Below, in pieces: positions 56,941-64,000 of a stretch of 64,000 nt of DNA; position 1 is the first letter of the stretch, and every line of letters begins with the position of its first letter. The notes below the pieces were generated by a model. It was not told where the DNA came from and did not search any database. It was given only the letters and a program-made list of their open reading frames with translations. Origin of the DNA: DATLGB01 sp037724045 (GTDB taxonomy: Bacteria > Actinomycetota > Thermoleophilia > Solirubrobacterales > Solirubrobacteraceae); assembly GCA_037724045.1 (NCBI GenBank), contig JBBJOW010000018.1, forward strand, positions 1 to 64,000, in the 5' to 3' direction. Made by a program: the position numbers and the translations under genes.

Positions 56941-58275
56941 GTGACCTTAGAAGGGGGCCGCCGCCCGACCACGCAGCACGAGCTCGAGCGCTACGCCGGG
57001 CTCTTCGCCTCGCGCACGCAGGTCATGAAGTCCTCGGCGATGCGCGACCTGATGGCGATCACGCAGCGGCCGGAGGTCATCTCGCTCGCCGGCGGGCTGC
57101 CCGATACGAGCACCTTCCCGCCCGGATCGTTTCTCAACGTCATGCAGGGCGTGGCCGCCAACCGGCTCGCGAAAGCGCTGCAGTACGGGCCGACCGAGGG
57201 TCTGACCGAGGTCAAGGCGTGCGTCGCCGAGGTCATGGCGGCGGAGGGCATGCGGGTCCATGACGACGACCTGCTCATCACCACGGGCGGCCAGCAGGTC
57301 ATCGACCTCGTCTGCAAGACGTTGCTCGATCCGGGCGACGTGGTCATCGCGGAGGCGCCCACGTATCCGGGTGCCGTGCCGACCTTCTCTTCCTACCAGG
57401 CCGACGTGGTCCAGATCGAGATGGACGACGACGGAATGTGCATCGACGTCCTGGAGCGCGAACTGGCGCGCCTGGACGCCGAGGGGCGCACGCCGAAGTT
57501 CATCTACACGGTGCCGAGCTTCCAGAACCCCGCCGGCGTGACCATGTCGCTGGCGCGACGGCGGCGGCTGGTGGAGATCGCGCGCCGGCGTGAGCTGCTC
57601 GTGCTCGAGGACAATCCCTACGGCCTGTTGCGCTTCGAGGGTGAGCCGCTCCCGACCCTGCGGTCGCTGGACGGCGGCGACTACGTCATCTACCTGGGCA
57701 CGTTCTCGAAGATCCTCTCCGCCGGGCTGCGGCTGGGCTGGACGGCGGCACCGCGCCCCGTGCTGGCCAAGATGAACCTCGGCAAGCAGGCGTCGGACCT
57801 GTGCTCGTCGTCGCTGACCCAGCACTTCGTGGCGGGATTCTTCGCCGAGGGCGACTGGCGCCGTTACGTGGGCGACCTCGTCGGCCTGTACCGCCGCCGC
57901 CGGGACGTGATGCTCGAGGCGCTCGCCGAGCACCTCCCCGCCGAGGCGACCTGGACACGGCCGCAGGGCGGGCTGTTCGTATGGGCGACGCTGCCCGACT
58001 ACATCGACACCACCGATCTCCTGGTCCGCGGGCTGCGCGAGAACGTCGCCTTCGTGCCCGGCCGCGCGGCCTTCCTCGACGGCCGGGGTGGCTCGTCCAT
58101 GCGCCTGAACTACTCAGGGGTCGACGAGGACGCCATCCGCGAGGGCGTGCGGCGGATCGGCAAGGTCGTGCGCGAGCAGGTCGGCCTGTACTCGACGCTC
58201 ACCGGCGGGGCGGCGTCTGCGCCGCGCCCGGCCCCCGCGTCGGCCGATGTCGTGCGCCTGCGCCGCTCCGCGTGA
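56941..58275 (+). CDS. PLP-dependent aminotransferase (LysN/ARO8-like, class I)
   Basis: 444 residues of fold type I. VISLAGGLPDTSTFPP, LQYGPTEGLTEVKA, YTVPSFQNPAGV, LLVLEDNPYGLLRF and the PLP lysine in YLGTFSKILSAGLRLGW are typical of 2-aminoadipate/aromatic-type aminotransferases. There is no N-terminal MocR helix-turn-helix domain. Substrate preference cannot be read. GTG 56941 has a -10-like hexamer 6 bases upstream. Its stop overlaps the ddl start (GTGA), so the enzyme might feed cell-wall amino acids, although that link is inferred. Confidence 0.9.
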   Translation: MTLEGGRRPTTQHELERYAGLFASRTQVMKSSAMRDLMAITQRPEVISLAGGLPDTSTFPPGSFLNVMQGVAANRLAKALQYGPTEGLTEVKACVAEVMAAEGMRVHDDDLLITTGGQQVIDLVCKTLLDPGDVVIAEAPTYPGAVPTFSSYQADVVQIEMDDDGMCIDVLERELARLDAEGRTPKFIYTVPSFQNPAGVTMSLARRRRLVEIARRRELLVLEDNPYGLLRFEGEPLPTLRSLDGGDYVIYLGTFSKILSAGLRLGWTAAPRPVLAKMNLGKQASDLCSSSLTQHFVAGFFAEGDWRRYVGDLVGLYRRRRDVMLEALAEHLPAEATWTRPQGGLFVWATLPDYIDTTDLLVRGLRENVAFVPGRAAFLDGRGGSSMRLNYSGVDEDAIREGVRRIGKVVREQVGLYSTLTGGAASAPRPAPASADVVRLRRSA

Positions 58276-59234
58276 GGGTCGCAGTCCTCAAGGGCGGCCG
58301 CTCGCTGGAGCGTCAGGTCTCCCTGAGCTCGGCGGCGCGCGTCGAGGACGCGCTTGAGCGCCTCGGGCACGAGGTGATCCCGATCGACGTCGGCCCGGAT
58401 CTCGTCGCGCGGCTGCGTGAGGGGCGGCCCGACGTGGCCTTCGTGGCGCTGCACGGCGAGGATGGCGAGGACGGGTCGGTCCAGGAGCTGCTCGACCTGC
58501 TGGACATCCCCTACTCCGGCTCGCGCCCCGGCGCGTGCGCGCGGTCGTGGGACAAGGTGCTCGCCAAGGACGTGCTGCGCGACGCGGGCGTGCCCACGCC
58601 GGAGTACTGCGCCTTCAATCAGGCCGCCTTCCGCGATCTGGGAGCTGCGGCCGCACTCCCGGAGATCGAACGTCGGCTGGGCTTTCCGATCGTGGTCAAG
58701 CCGGCCCGCGGCGGATCCTCGCTGGGAATCAAGTTCGCGCGTTCGGACGCCGACGTGGCGAGCGCGCTGGTCGCCGCCTTCGCCTACGACACGCGGATCC
58801 TGCTCGAGCGCTTCGTCGAGGGGCGCGACCTCGCCGTGTCGCTCATCGACGGCCAGCCGCTGCCGGTGATCGAAGCCTTGCCGATGACGTCGTCCGAAGC
58901 GACGAGCGCGCGAGTCGCGCGGGCCGAAACCCGTCCTTCCTATGACTTCGAGGCGCGCTACGAGATCGGCGCGACGGCCTTCGTCTGCCCGGCGCCACTC
59001 CCGGATGCGGTCACCGCGCGTGCGCAGGAACTGGCGGTGGCGACCTGGAACGCCCTCGGGTGCGCCGGATTCGCGCGAGTCGACCTCATGCTCGACGGCG
59101 AAGACCTCTTCGTGCTCGAGGCCAACACCATCCCCGGCCTCACGGACACGTCGCTACTCCCCCAGGCCGCAGACGCCGCGGGGATCGCGTTCGACGATCT
59201 CGTCGCGCGCATCCTCGCCCTCTGTAAAACGTGA
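58272..59234 (+). CDS. ddl: D-alanine-D-alanine ligase
   Basis: 320 residues of the ATP-grasp fold. LKGGRSLERQVSLSSA, HGEDGEDGSVQELLDLLDIPYSGS (shown in part), VVKPARGGSSLGI, ERFVEGRDLAVSL and FVLEANTIPGLTDTSLLP match Ddl. EANT replaces the more usual EVNT/EINT but keeps the Mg-binding Glu and Asn. It makes D-Ala-D-Ala for peptidoglycan. It follows the aminotransferase with a 4-base overlap and is convergent with the bifunctional-nuclease gene after a 9-base gap. Confidence 0.92.
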   Translation: MRVAVLKGGRSLERQVSLSSAARVEDALERLGHEVIPIDVGPDLVARLREGRPDVAFVALHGEDGEDGSVQELLDLLDIPYSGSRPGACARSWDKVLAKDVLRDAGVPTPEYCAFNQAAFRDLGAAAALPEIERRLGFPIVVKPARGGSSLGIKFARSDADVASALVAAFAYDTRILLERFVEGRDLAVSLIDGQPLPVIEALPMTSSEATSARVARAETRPSYDFEARYEIGATAFVCPAPLPDAVTARAQELAVATWNALGCAGFARVDLMLDGEDLFVLEANTIPGLTDTSLLPQAADAAGIAFDDLVARILALCKT

Positions 59235-59243
59235 AACGTCCGG

Positions 59244-59741
59244 TTACTGGTCGTCGGCGTCGCCGGCGAAGTCGTCCGGCGAGACGTCGTCCAGGAAGGC
59301 CTTGAACTTGTCGACGACCTCGTCCTGGTCCTCGACCTCGTGCTCGAACTCGATCGCCGACTCGGTCATGACGTCCTCGGCGGCGAAGATGGGCGCGCCG
59401 GCGCGCACGGCGAGGGCCAGCGCGTCGCTCGGCCGCGAGTCGATCTCCACGTCACGCCCGTTCACGGTGAGCGTGATCGTCGCGTAGAAGGTGTTCTCCC
59501 GGAGCTCGGTGACCGATACCCGGGAGCAATTGACCTCGAGCTCGCCAAGCATCTCGAAAACCAGGTCGTGGGTCATGGGGCGCGGCGTCGTCGCGCCCTG
59601 CAGCTTCATCAGGATGGCCGCCGCTTCGGGGTGGCCGATCCAGATCGGCAGGAACTTGTTGGTGTCGACCGCCTTCAGCAGCACGATCGGCTGCTTGCCG
59701 ACCATGTCGAAGGAAACGCCGTAAATCACCATCTCCTGCAA
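59244..59741 (-). CDS. Bifunctional nuclease family protein (DUF151)
   Basis: 165 residues. MVIYGVSFDMVGKQPIVLL, LPIWIGHPEAAAI, RPMTHDLVFEML and DSRPSDALALAVR are the DUF151/BFN signatures, a family with reported DNase/RNase activity. A strongly acidic tail (about 130-165) follows. The TTG at 59741 lies exactly 9 bases after TATACT and would be a leaderless start; ATG 59732 is the alternative. It is divergent from the M1 peptidase. Confidence 0.87.
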   Translation of the reverse strand: MQEMVIYGVSFDMVGKQPIVLLKAVDTNKFLPIWIGHPEAAAILMKLQGATTPRPMTHDLVFEMLGELEVNCSRVSVTELRENTFYATITLTVNGRDVEIDSRPSDALALAVRAGAPIFAAEDVMTESAIEFEHEVEDQDEVVDKFKAFLDDVSPDDFAGDADDQ

Positions 59742-59750
59742 GGCGAGGGC

Positions 59751-59756
59751 AGTATA
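59751..59756 (-). promoter_or_regulatory. Putative -10 element (TATACT) for the bifunctional nuclease gene
   Basis: One of the best matches to the -10 consensus in the window. It ends 9 bases before TTG 59741 and 18 before ATG 59732, so it bears on which start is used. Confidence 0.55.
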
Positions 59757-59807
59757 GGTGCGGGTCCGTTGGTGGCCCGGCCCTCTGGCGGGTCTGCGCG
59801 GGCGCTC

Positions 59808-59813
59808 TATCTT
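59808..59813 (+). promoter_or_regulatory. Putative -10 element (TATCTT) for the M1 peptidase
   Basis: It ends 9 bases before GTG 59823, with no ribosome-binding site between. Confidence 0.5.
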
Positions 59814-59822
59814 GCCTGTGCC

Positions 59823-61709
59823 GTGTCCCGCCTCGCCCTGCTGGTCGTGCTCATGTTCCTGTTTCCGGCAGCGTCCCAGGCACGCACGGACGCCCGGGGG
59901 GCGCAGCGTGCCGGCATCGCCGTCACCGACCTCAGCGGCGTGCTCACGTCAGCGGCTGCGGGTGCCCGCTTCAACGTCGAGGGCCGGGTCACCGCCGTCG
60001 GCCGCAAGGCGCGCAAGGCGACCCTCATCGCGGTGCTCCGCGGCACCGGTACGAGCGAGCGCGTCGCGCGCAGGGTCGTGCGCAAACTCAAGCGCGATCG
60101 AGCCAGGCGCTTCAGTCTCGGCGTGACGCTTCCCGCGCGCGGTCTGCCGGCAGGCAGCTACCGGTTGCGCGTCTGCGCGCAGAGCCGCGGCCGCAGGTCG
60201 CGCTGTGCGAGCCGGCCACTGACGATCACGCCGCCGTACGTGGCGCCGACACCGACGCCGACCGCCACGGCGTCTGCCGCACCGAGCGCCACTGCTACCG
60301 CCACTGCGCCGGCGGTCACGGCGACAGCCACGCCCCCGACTGGCCTGGTCGGCGGCGAGACCGTCGGCGACCGGCTCTTCCCGAACCTCGGCAACACGGG
60401 CTACGACGCGGTGGGGTACGACCTCGCCCTCACCTACCAACCGCTGCCGTTCACGGCGGGAAACCTGGCGGGCACCGCGACGATGACCGCCACCGCCGGC
60501 GCGGACGCTCTGGCCGGCTTCAGCCTCGACCTTCAGGGCTTCACCGTGACCGCGGTCACCGTCAACGGGCAGCCGGCCACCTTCGCCCGCTTCGACGCGG
60601 TCACGCCGGGCAACGACCCCGAGGCCCACAAGCTGCGCGTCACGCCCGCGGTGCCGATCCCCGCCCGCAGCACCTTCACGGTGGTCGTCGCCTACAGCGG
60701 CACGCCGCCCGAGATCGTCGACCCGGACGCCTCCTCGGAGGGCTTCCTGCCCACCAGCGACGGCGCGTTCGTGGTCGGCGAGCCGATGGGCAGCATGGGC
60801 TGGTTTCCGAACAACAACCACCCGACGGACAAGGCCACGTTCAAGCTGAGCATGACCGTGCCGTCGGCGATCACCGTGGTCGGCAACGGCGTGCTGGTCT
60901 CGAGCGTCACGTCTGGCATGAGCCGCACGTGGGTGTGGAACGAGACACACCCGATGTCCACGTACCTGGCCACAGCGACCTTGGGCTTCTTCAACGTGTC
61001 GACGAAGACCGACCCCGACGGCTTGCCGTACTACGACGCGGTCGACCCCTCGGCAGGCACCGCCCCCAACCTCGCCTCCGAGCAGACAGTGATCTCGGTC
61101 TTCGAGAGCCGCTTTGGCGACTACCCGTTCAGCATCACCGGCGCCATCGTCGATATCGCGCCGACGGTCGGATACGCGCTGGAGACACAAACCAAGCCCG
61201 TGTATCCCGGACCGCCGAGCGTGAGCCTGATCGCGCACGAACTCGGGCACCAGTGGTTCGGCAACAGCGTCTCGCCCGCGCGGTGGGAGGACATCTGGCT
61301 CAACGAGGGCTTCGCCTCCTTCGTCACCGAGCTCTACGGCGAGAGCCAGAACCCCGCGGACACCACCGCCGCGTACTACAACTCCGTCTACAACAACAAC
61401 GCCGCCGGGTCGGCTTTCTGGACGATCCCGCCGGGCCGCCCGCCAACAGCGGCAGACCTCTTCGCCGGCGCCATCTACAGCCGCGGCGGCGCCACCCTCG
61501 CGGCGCTGCGGATCATCACCGGCGACGGCGAGTTCTTCCAGATCATGCGCTCGTGGGCGACCGACAACAAGTACGGCGTCGTCACCACGTCGCAGTTCGT
61601 CGACCTCGTGAAGTCGGTCAGCACCAGGCCGGACGCGCGCCTGGATGAGTTCTTCCAGGACTGGCTCTTCGACGCCGACAAGCCGACCATCACCCCGGCG
61701 AACTTCTGA
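59823..61709 (+). CDS. Secreted M1-family zinc metallopeptidase
   Basis: 628 residues. A signal peptide ends near SQA (about residue 21). An N-terminal Ig-like domain (about 25-140) and a Thr/Ala/Pro linker of about 40 residues lead to the M1 core (about 180-628). Zinc ligands are H472, H476 and E495, with E473 catalytic (HELGHQWFGN...NEGFASF, spacing exactly that of M1). ALETQTKPVY before it is the substrate N-terminus-binding motif of this subgroup. It cleaves N-terminal residues from peptides outside the cell. GTG 59823 is fixed by the signal peptide. Confidence 0.93.
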   Translation: MSRLALLVVLMFLFPAASQARTDARGAQRAGIAVTDLSGVLTSAAAGARFNVEGRVTAVGRKARKATLIAVLRGTGTSERVARRVVRKLKRDRARRFSLGVTLPARGLPAGSYRLRVCAQSRGRRSRCASRPLTITPPYVAPTPTPTATASAAPSATATATAPAVTATATPPTGLVGGETVGDRLFPNLGNTGYDAVGYDLALTYQPLPFTAGNLAGTATMTATAGADALAGFSLDLQGFTVTAVTVNGQPATFARFDAVTPGNDPEAHKLRVTPAVPIPARSTFTVVVAYSGTPPEIVDPDASSEGFLPTSDGAFVVGEPMGSMGWFPNNNHPTDKATFKLSMTVPSAITVVGNGVLVSSVTSGMSRTWVWNETHPMSTYLATATLGFFNVSTKTDPDGLPYYDAVDPSAGTAPNLASEQTVISVFESRFGDYPFSITGAIVDIAPTVGYALETQTKPVYPGPPSVSLIAHELGHQWFGNSVSPARWEDIWLNEGFASFVTELYGESQNPADTTAAYYNSVYNNNAAGSAFWTIPPGRPPTAADLFAGAIYSRGGATLAALRIITGDGEFFQIMRSWATDNKYGVVTTSQFVDLVKSVSTRPDARLDEFFQDWLFDADKPTITPANF

Positions 61710-61716
61710 TGGCCTC

Positions 61717-61735
61717 GGCCCCGGCTCGCCGGGCC
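61717..61735 (+). terminator. Possible terminator after the M1 peptidase gene
   Basis: A GC-rich hairpin, GGCCC(C)GGC with GCCGGGCC, one base bulged, starts 7 bases after the stop. There is no T-tract. Confidence 0.35.
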
Positions 61736-62493
61736 TGAGCTCGGCGGCCGCCGCCCCGATTGTTGCCAGGTTCCGCCCAGCCGGGATCGCGGGAGGTTCG
61801 CACAGGAGGAGCCCTTGATCGACACGCGAACGCTGTTCGCACAGCGGCTGGGAGGCGGGCGGGCCAGTGCGGAATGATACGCCTAGGGCAGCGACTCGAC
61901 GGCGACCGCGAGCCGCTCCACGCTCTCTGACAGATCGGCCCAGCGCCGTGATGATGGCCTCTGCGCGTGGGGTTGTGGGCGACCGGCCCGCGATAATCGC
62001 GCCTCCTGCGCACCGTGCGCCAGCGCGGGCAGGATGATTGGCTCGTGCGCGACGTGCGGCAAGCCCGCCAGGGGTGAAGGCGGCAGCTTTTGCAAGCGCC
62101 ACGACCGGCACTTGCGCGAGGCCGTTGCAACCTGAGCCAACGGGCACTGTGCGGGCACTGGGAAGGCCAGCGCTTACTGCTCCAAGAGCCCTTAGAACGA
62201 CGAAACCCCGCCGTAGAGGGGCAGCGAGAAGATGGGCGATCCAGGACTCGAACCTGGGACCTCTTCCTTATCAGGCGACGAAACCATCCGGGCGGAATCC
62301 GGGCGTGGTCGCGCTGCACAGGCAGCCCCGCGCCCCTAGTAGCAACGCCGCGCTACGCCGCGCTCCCAGTTGTACGGAGACGTTCACTGGATGCAGAGTC
62401 CCTAGGGACCCCTGGCGACGTGCCCAGCACCGGAGAACTTTGACGCTGCTCCGCATGGGTCCCTAGACGGCGGCGCCTCGTGGTTCCGGAGCC
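61736..62493. other. Long non-coding region with an att-like tRNA scar
   Basis: About 760 bases with no convincing gene. Open frames on both strands are short or tRNA-derived. The frame at 61883-62158 (minus) ends in a coding-looking WADLSESVERLAVAVESLP and might be the tail of a decayed element gene. The tRNA-Ile fragment lies at 62233-62275. The 10-base word cgacgaaacc occurs at 62198 and again immediately after the fragment at 62276. Confidence 0.5.
62233..62275 (-). repeat. 3' fragment of tRNA-Ile(GAT), probable attachment-site scar
   Basis: On the reverse strand it reads as the 3' half of a tRNA-Ile: part of the anticodon loop (GATAAG), the GAGGTCC variable region, the T arm CCAGG-TTCGAGT-CCTGG and the acceptor half ATCGCCC with discriminator A. 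It is cut off in the anticodon loop and replaced by unrelated sequence, so it cannot fold as a tRNA. Truncation at the anticodon loop is the same pattern as the tRNA-Lys duplicate at 36882. Confidence 0.85.
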
Positions 62494-62673
62494 TCACCGA
62501 CGTGGAGGTCTCCTCTGCATGGCGGCCGCCGCGACGGCGAAAAACGCGATCGCGACAAAGAACATGTACGCGCTGGAAGACGCATTCGGACCGGTAATGC
62601 CGACCAGCCACAGAATGAACCATGCCCCGGCCAAGATGAACCACACGGCCGCGCCTTTCAGAACGTTTTTCAT
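62494..62673 (-). CDS. Small two-helix membrane protein, 59 aa
   Basis: A 60-codon frame starting at ATG 62673. The product starts MKNVLKGAAVWFILAGAWF and has two hydrophobic helices (about 8-25 and 34-52) separated by GPNASSSA, ending in a basic PPRR tail. The distribution of Lys/Arg at the ends and clean hydrophobic segments support a real gene. Third positions are less GC-rich than in neighbours, hinting at recent acquisition. TAGCCT lies 10 bases upstream of the ATG. I recognise no family. Confidence 0.6.
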   Translation of the reverse strand: MKNVLKGAAVWFILAGAWFILWLVGITGPNASSSAYMFFVAIAFFAVAAAAMQRRPPRR

Positions 62674-62683
62674 CAGTGGCGAG

Positions 62684-62689
62684 AGGCTA
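62684..62689 (-). promoter_or_regulatory. Putative -10 element (TAGCCT) for the small membrane protein
   Basis: It ends 10 bases before ATG 62673 on the minus strand. Confidence 0.4.
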
Positions 62690-62874
62690 AGCCCACGATC
62701 CCGACTAGGGATGCTCTCAGCGCCATCTGGGAGGGGTGCCCATATGTCACCCGCATGTCACAGCGCCCGGCGCGAGCGCCACCGTCAACTGCCCCGGAAC
62801 GACAAACCCCCACTAGCGACGCGTCACCGGATGGGCAGGGTGTCCGTCTATGGGGTCCGGAAGTGGTGCCGCGC

Positions 62875-62880
62875 TACCGT
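62875..62880 (+). promoter_or_regulatory. Putative -10 element (TACCGT) for the TolB-like gene
   Basis: It ends 8 bases before GTG 62889, with no ribosome-binding site between. Confidence 0.4.
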
Positions 62881-62888
62881 TCCCGATC

Positions 62889-64000
62889 GTGAGGGAGCTC
62901 TTGACACGCAGGCCGCGCCGCCGCGGCGCCGCGGCGGCGCTGCTGGTCGGCCTGGCGGTCGCGGCGGTCATCTGGGCCGTCGGGACGGCCGTCCCACCGG
63001 CCCAGGCCGCGTTCGCCGGCAAGAACGGGCGCATCGCCTGCGCTGGCCTGCGCGGTCCCGCAGCCAACGCGAACCGGACGGAGATCTTCACCGTCAACCC
63101 CGACGGCACCGGGGAGACGGTCCTCAGCGACAACGCGACCCGCGACGCCGACCCGGCCTACTCACCGGACGGTACGAAGATCGCGTTCGAAGGCCGCCTC
63201 GACCCCACGCAGCCCGACAACTCCGACATCTACGTCGCCGACAACGACGGCGACCTCGGAGGCCCGGACCTCAAACGCCTGACGTTCAACAACGGTGTTC
63301 GCACGGGGTTGCCCCGCAGTGCCACGGCGGCCAGCGACCGCTCGCCGTCGTGGTCGCCCGACGGCACCCAGATCGTCTTTCACAGCGGCCGCGAGACCAC
63401 CTTCAGCGACATCGGGGTCTCACCGACCACGGACTTCGAGATCTACAAGATGAGCGCGACGACCGGTGAGTCGGTGACCCCCGCGGTCCGGCTCACCAAT
63501 CATCGCGGCCAGGACGCGATCCCCTCGTGGTCGCCCGACGGCACCAAGATCGCCTTCCAGCGCACGGCCGACGCGCAGGGCACGCCTCCGCTGACCAACC
63601 CGTTCGACCTCGAGATCTACACCATGAATCCCGACGGCAGCGGGCTCACCAACATCAGCAACAACCACGGGACCCCGAACGACCCGCTCACGCCGGGGGA
63701 CGAGCGCAGCGACTCGATCGACTCGTTCGCCACCGGCTGGTCGCCCGACAGCCAGCAGATCGCGTTCAGCAGCACGCGCGACAACGAGGTGCCGGGCAAC
63801 CAGAACTTCGAGATCTACCGGGTCGACCGCGACGGCGGCAACCCGACGCGCCTGACCAGCAACGCCTCAGGTGACACACCGGACCTCGACAACGACTACG
63901 ACTCGGCCGCCACGTGGTCTCCTGACGGCAGGCAGATCCTGTTCGTGAGCGGTCGCACCAGCACCGCGTCGACGAGCACCTTCCTCGTCTATGTCATGGC
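62889..64000 (+). CDS. Secreted TolB-like beta-propeller protein (partial, runs off the edge)
   Basis: At least 370 residues; the C-terminus is beyond the window. A basic start and hydrophobic signal segment end near AQA (about residue 41). Then come WD40-like PD40 repeats with the recurring motif WSPDGTxIxF (YSPDGTKIAFEG, WSPDGTQIVFHS, WSPDGTKIAFQR, WSPDSQQIAFSS, WSPDGRQILFVS), each paired with an EIYxMNPDG-like strand. This is the TolB-type propeller, here secreted and not part of a Tol system. It may bind a wall component or a partner protein. GTG 62889 is fixed by the signal segment. Confidence 0.85.
   Translation, partial: MRELLTRRPRRRGAAAALLVGLAVAAVIWAVGTAVPPAQAAFAGKNGRIACAGLRGPAANANRTEIFTVNPDGTGETVLSDNATRDADPAYSPDGTKIAFEGRLDPTQPDNSDIYVADNDGDLGGPDLKRLTFNNGVRTGLPRSATAASDRSPSWSPDGTQIVFHSGRETTFSDIGVSPTTDFEIYKMSATTGESVTPAVRLTNHRGQDAIPSWSPDGTKIAFQRTADAQGTPPLTNPFDLEIYTMNPDGSGLTNISNNHGTPNDPLTPGDERSDSIDSFATGWSPDSQQIAFSSTRDNEVPGNQNFEIYRVDRDGGNPTRLTSNASGDTPDLDNDYDSAATWSPDGRQILFVSGRTSTASTSTFLVYVM

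Noticed and set aside
59949..62147. 732-codon minus-strand frame opposite the M1 peptidase
   Set aside because: Low-complexity shadow; the plus strand encodes a full M1 enzyme with signal peptide.
62038..62466. Frames reading through the tRNA-Ile fragment
   Set aside because: The coding-looking words derive from the tRNA sequence; no start signal and no domain.

Overview
The window is GC-rich actinobacterial chromosome (roughly 70% GC, GTG starts common, 4-nt start/stop overlaps in operons). The gene mix points to the Thermoleophilia/Solirubrobacterales part of the phylum: class E sortase, a bc complex with split cytochrome b and a fused cytochrome c, AhbA/AhbB-like proteins, and many DUF membrane proteins. 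That placement is an inference, because there is no rRNA gene here to test it. Many operon-first genes have a TAnnnT hexamer only 6-12 nt before the start codon, which suggests widespread leaderless transcription.

Layout. 1-2.4 kb: the integrase end of an integrated element, abutting the 3' end of tRNA-Arg(CCT). 2.4-6.1 kb (minus): HAD hydrolase, CPBP protease and transglutaminase operon running into tRNA-Arg. 6.1-10 kb (plus): MscS channel, class A penicillin-binding protein, thiL. 10-12.8 kb (minus): a FlgM-like microprotein, class E sortase, and a membrane M28-like protein lacking catalytic residues. 12.8-17.6 kb (plus): response regulator, sensor kinase, HtrA protease, trehalose-6-phosphate synthase. 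17.7-23.7 kb: the core replication/translation block rpsF-ssb-rpsR-rplI-dnaB-dnaC/I-purA. 23.8-27.8 kb (minus): a sugar-nucleotide operon (wecB-like epimerase, WlbA-like dehydrogenase, LbetaH acyltransferase, membrane protein) behind a class IV aminotransferase.

27.9-38.1 kb is more accessory: ynfA, a decayed dinB, threonine aldolase, a 1,146-residue AfsR-type regulator, a secreted repeat protein, an MpsC-family (DUF2294) gene overlapping an ECF sigma gene with an apparent frameshift, and a 1.2-kb toxin-antitoxin island bounded by a 43-bp duplication of the 3' part of tRNA-Lys(CTT).

38.1-48.7 kb (mostly minus) reads as a respiratory supply region: hemB, a fused AhbA-AhbB protein, hemL, the Rieske/cytochrome b/cytochrome c complex, menG and a polyprenyl synthase (menaquinone), and tatA/tatC, which would export the Rieske protein. 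48.7-52.1 kb: ABC-2 exporter and AI-2E family transporter. 52.1-56.9 kb: ymdB and a convergent cell-envelope operon (DUF4126, phosphodiesterase, GtrA, GT87). 56.9-61.7 kb: aminotransferase, ddl, bifunctional nuclease, secreted M1 peptidase. 61.7-62.7 kb: non-coding DNA with a tRNA-Ile(GAT) 3' fragment (probable att scar) and a small two-helix membrane protein. A secreted TolB-like propeller gene runs off the right edge.
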